Below, in pieces: positions 6,064 to 10,759 of a stretch of 10,759 nucleotides of DNA (positions are counted from its first letter, which is position 1; every line of letters starts with the position of its first letter). Under the pieces are notes generated by a model. That model did not search any database, was not told the DNA's origin, and saw only the letters and a program-made list of their open reading frames with translations. A program made the translations under genes and the position numbers. This stretch comes from Nitrososphaera sp. (GTDB lineage: Archaea; Thermoproteota; Nitrososphaeria; Nitrososphaerales; Nitrososphaeraceae), in assembly GCA_025450475.1 (NCBI GenBank), contig JANWHJ010000019.1, forward strand, positions 1 through 10,759, read 5' to 3'.

Positions 6064-7605
6064 TCACAAGTTAATGTTGCCGTGTTTCTTCCACGGCCTT
6101 GGCTCCTTCTTGTTGGCAAGAGCGTTGAGCGCCTGTATTATCATAGGCCTTGTCTCCATTGGATCAATCACGACGTCGATGATTCCCTTTTCGGCTGCAA
6201 TGTAGGGGTTTGCGAATTTGTCGCGGTATTCCTTGGCGAGCTTTTTCTTTGTTTCAGCTGCATTTGGAGCGTTCTTTAGCTCCCTCCTGTGTATGATCGT
6301 GATTGCGGCCTCCGGTCCGAGCACTGCAATCTCGGCGCTTGGCCATGCATAGTTGACGTCGGCGCGCAGGTTCTTGCTACCCATGGCAATGTAAGCGCCA
6401 CCATAAGCTTTTCCAATGATGCAAGTAATCTTCGGGACCGTTGCTTCGCAGTACGAAAACAAGAGTTTGCTCCCGTGCCTGATGATGCCGTTGTGCTCCT
6501 GATCCGAGCCTGGCAGGTAGCCTGGCGTGTCTACGAGCGTGACTATCGGGATGTTGAATGCGTCGCAGAACCGGATGAAGCGCGCGGCCTTATTAGATGA
6601 ATGAATGTCGAGCGCGCCTGCAAGGAACTGCGGTTGGTTTGCAATTATGCCCACCGTCCTCCCGCCCATCCTTGCAAATCCGACCAGTATGTTCTCCGCG
6701 AAAAGCTCGTGAATCTCGAAAAAGTCGCCGTTGTCGACCACGGATTTTATGACATCTTTCATGTCGTACTGCTGGTAGGGGTTCTCGGGCAGCTTGTTGA
6801 TAAGGTCGGAGTCGATCCTGTTCGGGTCGTCGTTAGTCTCTACTATCGCCGGCTCTTCCGTGTTGTTTTGCGGCAGGAACGACACGAGTTTCTTTATCTT
6901 GTCAAAGCAGTCGTACTCGTTCTTGGCAATAAAGTGCGCTACGCCGGACTTCGTCGCGTGAGCTCGCGCCCCGCCTAGCTCTTCAAACGAAACTTCTTGG
7001 CTGAGCACTTCTTTTACCACTTCTGGGCCGGTGACAAACATCTGGCCAATGTTTTCGACCATTATCACAAAGTCAGTCATTGCCGGAGAATATACCGCAC
7101 CTCCCGCGCAGGGACCGATGCTTGCTGTAATCTGCGGAATTACGCCCGACGCCATCGCGTTGTGGAAAAATATGTCGCCGTAGGCATCTAGGCTGCTTAC
7201 ACCTTCCTGAATGCGGGCACCCCCCGAGTCGATTATTCCTATTATCGGGCAGCCGACTTTCATGGCGTGGTCCATAGCCTTTGATATTTTCCTGCCGGTC
7301 ATTTCGCCAAGCGAGCCTCCAAGAACGGTGAAATCATAGGAGAAGACAAAAATCTGCCTGCCGGCGATAGTCCCAAAGCCCGTGACGGCACCGTCGCCAT
7401 AGAATTTTGGCACTGATGGGTCGTCACCCCTGTGGGTGACGTACTTGTCCAGCTCCACAAATGTGCCCTCGTCTAGCAAAAGGGCGATTCTTTCTCTTGC
7501 GGTAAGCTTGCCTTTGGAATGTTGGGCTTCAATCTTATCGTTGCCGCCGCCACTCTCGGCAGACTTTTTCATTGTTGCAAGGCGCTTGATCTTCTCTTCG
7601 TGCAT
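6064..7605 (-). CDS. pccB: Carboxyltransferase subunit of acetyl/propionyl-CoA carboxylase
   Basis: This 513-aa crotonase-fold subunit transfers CO2 from carboxybiotin to acetyl-CoA or propionyl-CoA. Both halves are complete. The N-domain has the AHSKGKLTARERI-like block (here QHSKGKLTARERIALLLDEG, 28-47), SGGARIQEGV (127-136) and GPCAGGAVYSPAMTDF (164-179). The C-domain has VDTPGYLPG (358-366), GKAYGGAYIAMGSKNL (398-413) and NYAWPSAEIAVLGPEAA (418-434). Length and the KHGNINL C-terminus fit the fused (non-split) acyl-CoA carboxylase beta type rather than bacterial AccA/AccD. In ammonia-oxidising archaea one such enzyme is thought to serve both carboxylations of the 3-hydroxypropionate/4-hydroxybutyrate cycle; fatty-acid synthesis is not the expected role in archaea. 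The ATG at 7605 is supported by the TATA box about 33 nt upstream. A second in-frame ATG eleven codons later is a less likely start. It is the first gene of the operon. Confidence 0.94.
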   Translation of the reverse strand: MHEEKIKRLATMKKSAESGGGNDKIEAQHSKGKLTARERIALLLDEGTFVELDKYVTHRGDDPSVPKFYGDGAVTGFGTIAGRQIFVFSYDFTVLGGSLGEMTGRKISKAMDHAMKVGCPIIGIIDSGGARIQEGVSSLDAYGDIFFHNAMASGVIPQITASIGPCAGGAVYSPAMTDFVIMVENIGQMFVTGPEVVKEVLSQEVSFEELGGARAHATKSGVAHFIAKNEYDCFDKIKKLVSFLPQNNTEEPAIVETNDDPNRIDSDLINKLPENPYQQYDMKDVIKSVVDNGDFFEIHELFAENILVGFARMGGRTVGIIANQPQFLAGALDIHSSNKAARFIRFCDAFNIPIVTLVDTPGYLPGSDQEHNGIIRHGSKLLFSYCEATVPKITCIIGKAYGGAYIAMGSKNLRADVNYAWPSAEIAVLGPEAAITIIHRRELKNAPNAAETKKKLAKEYRDKFANPYIAAEKGIIDVVIDPMETRPMIIQALNALANKKEPRPWKKHGNINL

Positions 7606-7634
7606 AGAGATGTAGGTAAAGCGAGCAAGTCGTC

Positions 7635-7642
7635 ATATAAAT
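7635..7642 (-). promoter_or_regulatory. TATA box of the pccB-accC-accB operon
   Basis: On the minus strand ATTTATAT is a near-ideal archaeal TATA box. Its centre is about 33 nt before the pccB ATG, so transcription should begin roughly 5-10 nt upstream of that codon, giving a very short leader. There is no Shine-Dalgarno sequence in that leader. The A-rich bases just upstream (minus-strand CAATAATGA) would be the BRE position. Confidence 0.65.
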
Positions 7643-7649
7643 TCATTAT

Positions 7650-7663
7650 TGACTGCTCAGTCA
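7650..7663 (-). repeat. Perfect 6-bp inverted repeat upstream of the carboxylase TATA box (possible operator)
   Basis: TGACTG-CT-CAGTCA is a perfect inverted repeat with a 2-nt spacer. It lies in the intergenic gap, 7 nt upstream of the operon's TATA box as read on the minus strand, where archaeal activators or repressors commonly bind. The two-base loop makes it a poor RNA hairpin and no T-run follows, so a terminator of the upstream gene is less likely. The regulator is unknown and binding is inferred. Confidence 0.4.
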
Positions 7664-7695
7664 GCCACTCAGAGTTTTGCAAGATACCGCAGGAG

Positions 7696-7932
7696 CTATT
7701 CCCTGAGGCCAGCGCGGCCCCCCTGCGCTCTGCGGAAGACGTTCATGCCAAGGTTATAGTTTTCATAGAGCGACTGGAGGGTTTCGACTTCAGCAGAAAT
7801 CATTGCAATCTCGTTCTTATTCAGCTCGGGCTCCTTCATGAGCTCATCAAGCCTTGCCATCTTTTCGGCCAAAAGCTTGCTAACATTGTGCTCGTATTCG
7901 CTTGACACGCAGATTGTTTGCAAATCATTCAA
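7696..7932 (-). CDS. Small helical (coiled-coil-like) protein of unknown function
   Basis: A short frame of about 78 residues ends the rfcL gene chain. From the proposed start it has two predicted helices rich in Leu, Glu and Lys (about 14-33 and 36-58) separated by a proline, likely a helical hairpin, then a basic Gly/Arg-rich tail (R67-R68, G71-G72-R73). There are no catalytic motifs and only one cysteine (C8). The start is uncertain. A TTG at 7932 overlaps the preceding stop by 8 nt; a second TTG at 7923 or a nearby GTG would also work; an ATG at 8004 would force an 80-nt overlap with the zinc-finger gene and is less likely. No Shine-Dalgarno sequence decides between them. I do not recognise a family. 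Confidence 0.6.
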   Translation of the reverse strand: MNDLQTICVSSEYEHNVSKLLAEKMARLDELMKEPELNKNEIAMISAEVETLQSLYENYNLGMNVFRRAQGGRAGLRE

Positions 7933-8296
7933 TTTTAACTTTTGCGACCTTGCGCGCCTTTTCGACAAACGCCCGTCGGTAGTTCGCATATGCCTGCCTA
8001 TCATCCAGGCATTGGCTGCAGATGCATGCTTGCGAGACGACCTGCCTATTGCAGTTGGCCTCGAAGCCGCACTCGGCGCACCCGGCCTGCCTGCCGCAGA
8101 TAAAGCACTCGAGCTCTTGCACTTCTTGTACTTCTGGTTTTTCCTCTTTCATTTCTGCAGATTGGGTTTTACACTTTACGTGTTTGATCGCCTTGCTGTC
8201 CTTTGACCACAATGCGTACTCGCCTGCAAGAATCTCCTTCTTGCACTCAATGCACTTGCCCTTGAACTTTACCAGAAGCCGGATCCAGTCGCTCAT
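7925..8296 (-). CDS. Protein with two cysteine-rich zinc-binding modules, function unknown
   Basis: The 123-aa product has an N-terminal module with C15-x2-C18 and H39-x2-C42, a spacing like treble-clef or PARP-type C2HC fingers, around GKCIECKKEILAGEYALW. An acidic linker rich in Glu, Lys and Gln follows (about 48-62). A second, denser module then has C64-x2-C67, C73-x2-C76, C82, C91, C93 and C96, enough ligands for two more zinc ions. The C-terminus is a basic helix (about 105-123, with RRAF and KARKVAKVK). This layout suggests nucleic-acid or protein binding, but no activity can be assigned. The start ATG at 8296 overlaps the rfcL stop in a 4-nt ATGA. The frame stays open upstream inside rfcL, but that part is a shadow. 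It may work with the clamp loader, judged only by coupling. Confidence 0.75.
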   Translation of the reverse strand: MSDWIRLLVKFKGKCIECKKEILAGEYALWSKDSKAIKHVKCKTQSAEMKEEKPEVQEVQELECFICGRQAGCAECGFEANCNRQVVSQACICSQCLDDRQAYANYRRAFVEKARKVAKVKIE

Positions 8297-9531
8297 TTCT
8301 TTTTCACTTTCTCGATCTCCTTTGCTATTGACAAGCCAACTGACTCGTCGCCAAAATTGTCTGTCGCAAACTCTATTGGGTCCACCCTTTCGTCTATCAT
8401 CAGCCTGATGAAATAGGGCAGTGCAAACGAGCCGGCAGAGCTCCTTGACGTGTGGAGCGCGGGCGCAAGTTCGCTCAGGACCTTCCGCGTCGACTGAGCG
8501 CGGGCAAATATCGGCCCCATGACTGGCCACGGCATCGCGTACTGGCTGTATTTGATTCCTTTCTGGCGCGATTTTTCGTACAGCTCTGCCGCAATAATCT
8601 TGCCTACGTATCCTAGCATGCTCCACTCCCGCATTGCGTTTGCGCGCCCGACCATCATGTCGGCCTTTGACAGGACGTCAAGCATGTAAGCAAGGTCGCC
8701 TTGCTCTACGCGCGAAGAGACGATGCTCGAGAATAGGGCTGCCATCATGTCTCTCCGCCTTTCCTCAGCTGACCCGCCGTACCTAGGATCGGGGTACGAT
8801 GCGTCGGCCTTTGTAATGAACTTCGTCGCCTCCTCTACGCTGACGGCGTTAAAGTACCCGTTGACCGCGTCCGCGATATCAATGTTCACGATGTCCCTGT
8901 TTGAAACCGTTGCGTAGCCTGCTGCGCGGGACTGAGCGCTGTTCAGAAGCGAGCGAATATCGCCCCTGCTGTTATTCACTATTGAAATCTTGTCGCCGAG
9001 CTCGAGCTTTGTTCCCTCCCTCTGGAGCACGTGATCCAAGAATAACATCAGTAATCGCGGCGGCACAGGGGAAAACTCTACTGACTTGCAGGTCTTGCTG
9101 AGCTCTTTTATCTTGGTTGATTTTTCATTTGCTGCCAGCATGACCGGCACCGTCGGCTCTTTCATCAGGTAGACTAGGACGTCTAGGCCGCCCGAGTCCT
9201 CCCTCCCAGCGATGCCGTCCACCTCATCGAGAAACAGCATTATCTTTTTCCCGAAAAGGTTGGCGGTGTTTTGTAGAGCGGGGAGCAACGTCTCCTTTAT
9301 GCTGTCCCTATTCCTTGTGTCGCTTGCGTTCATTTCAACTAGGTGGTAGTTGAACTGCCTTGCCAGCGCGTGTACGAGTGTGGTCTTACCCGTACCGGGT
9401 GGGCCGACGAATAGCAGTGGTTTGCTGCCACTCACCCACCCACCCAACCATTTCAGCGCGGCAAACCGTGCGTCTTCGTTGCCCACCATCTCCTGCACCG
9501 TCTTTGGCCTGTGCTTTTCGGACCACATCAT
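8293..9531 (-). CDS. rfcL: Replication factor C large subunit (clamp loader)
   Basis: RfcL is the AAA+ subunit that, with RfcS subunits, opens the PCNA ring and loads it on primed DNA. The 412-aa protein opens with WSEKHRPKTVQEMVGNEDA (3-21), typical of RfcL. It has Walker A GPPGTGKT (43-50), Walker B LFLDEVDG (99-106), sensor 1 LAAN (132-135) and the sensor 2 arginine in SRGDIRSLLN (188-197). The rest is the helical collar region. The C-terminus ends in a lysine-rich helix (KEIEKVKKK) and lacks a recognisable PIP box, which several archaeal RfcL proteins carry at this position. It starts with two consecutive ATG codons; the first (9531) overlaps the upstream stop in an ATGA and is chosen. 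The rfcS gene is not in this window. Confidence 0.94.
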   Translation of the reverse strand: MMWSEKHRPKTVQEMVGNEDARFAALKWLGGWVSGSKPLLFVGPPGTGKTTLVHALARQFNYHLVEMNASDTRNRDSIKETLLPALQNTANLFGKKIMLFLDEVDGIAGREDSGGLDVLVYLMKEPTVPVMLAANEKSTKIKELSKTCKSVEFSPVPPRLLMLFLDHVLQREGTKLELGDKISIVNNSRGDIRSLLNSAQSRAAGYATVSNRDIVNIDIADAVNGYFNAVSVEEATKFITKADASYPDPRYGGSAEERRRDMMAALFSSIVSSRVEQGDLAYMLDVLSKADMMVGRANAMREWSMLGYVGKIIAAELYEKSRQKGIKYSQYAMPWPVMGPIFARAQSTRKVLSELAPALHTSRSSAGSFALPYFIRLMIDERVDPIEFATDNFGDESVGLSIAKEIEKVKKK

Positions 9532-10655
9532 TTGACAACAGCTTCTATCTTCTTCTGGAATTCAGAAAAAGGCGCACGCTTTACAAGCTCGTTGTACCAA
9601 TGCTGGTTGTAGTGCCTGACTGTCAGGAAGAGGAATTCAAGGAACGGCTTTAATTGGAAACCGTCTGGTAGCATGTCAAGAGCAATTTTCGCCTCGTCGA
9701 GGTACAGCTCGCTCTTCGCCATCGTAAGCTCAAAGGCGCGCCTCACATCGCCTGTGTTTAGCGCATAGTAGAGCGGCCACGAGGGGATCTTGACTGCATT
9801 GTTCTTTATCGCGTCTTCAATTTCGTTGCCGCAGCCGACGCACTCGGCGGCCTTTGCCATGCCAAGATGGAAGACGTCAGACAGTGGCCGCCGGTTGAGC
9901 GCCATGTTCCTACCGGCTGTGCCCATCACCGCGCGGTACTTCTTGTAGCAGTCGGTCATGTTTTCGTCGCTGATTGAGGAAGGCTTTATCTTCAGCCTGC
10001 CGTCGATGTACTGACCGATCCTGGCTTCCCTGAAGCCCTCTTCAAACGCCTTGAGCACTGCGTCTCCTCCCTGCACGATTTTCTGGCGCGCTATTCCAAG
10101 GATGTACGGGTTCATGAACCTGTAGTCGTCAAGGTATTCGAGGTCCTCATCCTTGTCGATTATCCTGTCCATCGGTTCCGACAGGTCGATCGCAATGATG
10201 TGGCCGTCAATTACCGCGTTTTTCTTTTCCTCGGAAACGCCGTCGCCGAAATACTGGGAAGCGCCGTCGTAGAGGGCGTTGAAAACGGGAAAGGTCATCT
10301 TGACGAAGTTGGAGTTCAGTATGCGCATTACCCTGTCGCGAAGGACTTCGGGGTTTGACAACCGTGCCTTGACTTCTGCCATGCTGCTATCCGACAAGGC
10401 GAGCTCTTGGGAGCCGATGTAATCGGCAAAGTTGCGAATCGTACCAGCGGGATTGCCGTCGGCCGTTATCGCCCCATGCAATGACATGATGAACCGGTGC
10501 GCAAAGCCGGAAAATTCCGGCTCTGTCTTTTCTTTGTACTGGTTGAATTGCTTGTATCCCTTGCTCCTCAACAGCCCCTGCTTCAGGATTTCCTTGCCGG
10601 CCTGCGTGCTCATCAGGGCTTCCTTTGAAAAGATCGATTCGTCCTTACCGCTCAT
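9528..10655 (-). CDS. Conserved-looking 375-aa cytoplasmic protein of unknown function
   Basis: I do not recognise this protein. It is soluble-looking: no signal peptide or transmembrane segment, a mixed alpha-helical composition, and many acidic stretches such as the IDKDEDLEYLDDY segment (166-178). One CxxC pair (C272, C275) follows HLGMAKAAE, in the segment AECVGCGNEIEDAI, which could bind a metal with H263 or act as a redox site. Aromatic residues cluster near the end (RHYNQHWYNEL, 347-357). No ATPase, nuclease, polymerase or methyltransferase motif is evident. The ATG at 10655 overlaps the stop of the upstream partial gene as ATGA, and its own stop overlaps rfcL the same way, so it is embedded in the clamp-loader operon. 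That placement suggests a link to DNA replication or repair, but this is inference from context alone. Confidence 0.85.
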   Translation of the reverse strand: MSGKDESIFSKEALMSTQAGKEILKQGLLRSKGYKQFNQYKEKTEPEFSGFAHRFIMSLHGAITADGNPAGTIRNFADYIGSQELALSDSSMAEVKARLSNPEVLRDRVMRILNSNFVKMTFPVFNALYDGASQYFGDGVSEEKKNAVIDGHIIAIDLSEPMDRIIDKDEDLEYLDDYRFMNPYILGIARQKIVQGGDAVLKAFEEGFREARIGQYIDGRLKIKPSSISDENMTDCYKKYRAVMGTAGRNMALNRRPLSDVFHLGMAKAAECVGCGNEIEDAIKNNAVKIPSWPLYYALNTGDVRRAFELTMAKSELYLDEAKIALDMLPDGFQLKPFLEFLFLTVRHYNQHWYNELVKRAPFSEFQKKIEAVVK

Positions 10656-10759
10656 TTCTTTGCTTTCTGTTGTCTAGCTAGCCATTGATAAGAGTAGTGG
10701 GGCCTGGGGAGCTGTCGCACCGCGTCCGGCGGTACGCCCAGCGGGGTACTCGTTTTCAA
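10652..10759 (-). CDS. 3' end of an unidentified gene running off the window edge
   Basis: Reading the minus strand from the last base of the window, a frame stays open for 35 codons and stops at TGA (10654-10652), which overlaps the next gene's ATG as ATGA. This is the same junction style as the next two genes in the chain, which is the main reason to believe it is coding. The visible C-terminus is proline-rich then basic (TPLGVPPDAVRQLPRPH, then WLARQQKAKK). It is too short to identify. The gene would be the upstream member of the rfcL operon. Confidence 0.6.
   Translation of the reverse strand: MKTSTPLGVPPDAVRQLPRPHYSYQWLARQQKAKK

Noticed and set aside
5601..6074. 157-codon plus-strand open frame
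   Set aside because: Complement of biotin carboxylase coding sequence; no motif or start signals.
6057..6119. 21-residue N-terminal extension of the biotin carboxylase
   Set aside because: It overlaps the pccB end and is Arg/Thr-rich with no family similarity; the ATG at 6056 gives the standard biotin carboxylase start.
7650..7663. Inverted repeat as a rho-independent-like terminator of the rfcL chain
   Set aside because: The spacer is only 2 nt, the stem is short and no T-run follows on the minus strand. The position beside the TATA box fits an operator better.
7933..8004. ATG start at 8004 for the small helical protein
   Set aside because: The added residues are a shifted reading of the basic end of the zinc-finger gene and would create an 80-nt overlap, unlike any other junction here.
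8297..8626. Zinc-finger protein fused to a long N-terminal extension
   Set aside because: The extra 110 codons are an alternative frame of rfcL with no zinc or other motif. The ATGA at 8293-8296 marks the real start.

Overview
The window looks like part of an ammonia-oxidising archaeal genome (Thaumarchaeota/Nitrososphaerota, probably a Nitrososphaera-like soil lineage). Three things point this way. There is a clamp-loader large subunit of the archaeal/eukaryotic type. There is a CT-BC-BCCP acyl-CoA carboxylase operon of the kind that starts the 3-hydroxypropionate/4-hydroxybutyrate carbon-fixation cycle. Finally, A/T-rich TATA-like boxes sit about 27-33 nt upstream of start codons, as expected for leaderless or near-leaderless archaeal transcripts. 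The lineage call is inferred from content, not from a database match.

Left part, + strand (1-4045). The 3' end of an unrecognised gene is followed by a TATA-like box and a tight cluster: larC (nickel insertion), larE (sulfur insertion) and a class I cysteine desulfurase. larC and larE overlap by 1 nt, larE and the desulfurase by 8 nt. LarE and LarC make the nickel-pincer nucleotide (NPN) cofactor, and the desulfurase is a natural candidate sulfur source. LarE carries three cysteines (CxxC plus one) as in Fe-S-cluster LarE proteins. No larB or NPN-dependent enzyme (larA-like) is present here. A BCP-type peroxiredoxin follows behind its own TATA-like element and ends exactly where the convergent carboxylase operon ends, with no spacer.

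Middle part, - strand (4046-7605). This is one operon: carboxyltransferase subunit (pccB), biotin carboxylase (accC), biotin carboxyl carrier protein (accB), in that transcriptional order, with gaps of 7 nt and 1 nt. The promoter region (about 7606-7695) has a clear TATA box at near-leaderless distance and a perfect 6-bp inverted repeat just upstream of it that could be an operator.

Right part, - strand (7696-10759). Five genes are chained by short overlaps: the 3' end of an unidentified gene running off the window, a 375-aa protein of unknown function, replication factor C large subunit (rfcL), a 123-aa protein with two cysteine-rich zinc-finger-like modules, and a small helical protein. Three successive junctions are 4-nt ATGA overlaps. 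The unknown proteins tied to rfcL, and the lack of an obvious PCNA-binding tail on RfcL, are the least explained parts of the window. Gene density is very high: no stretch over 300 bases lacks a gene, and no tRNA, rRNA, CRISPR or insertion sequence was seen.
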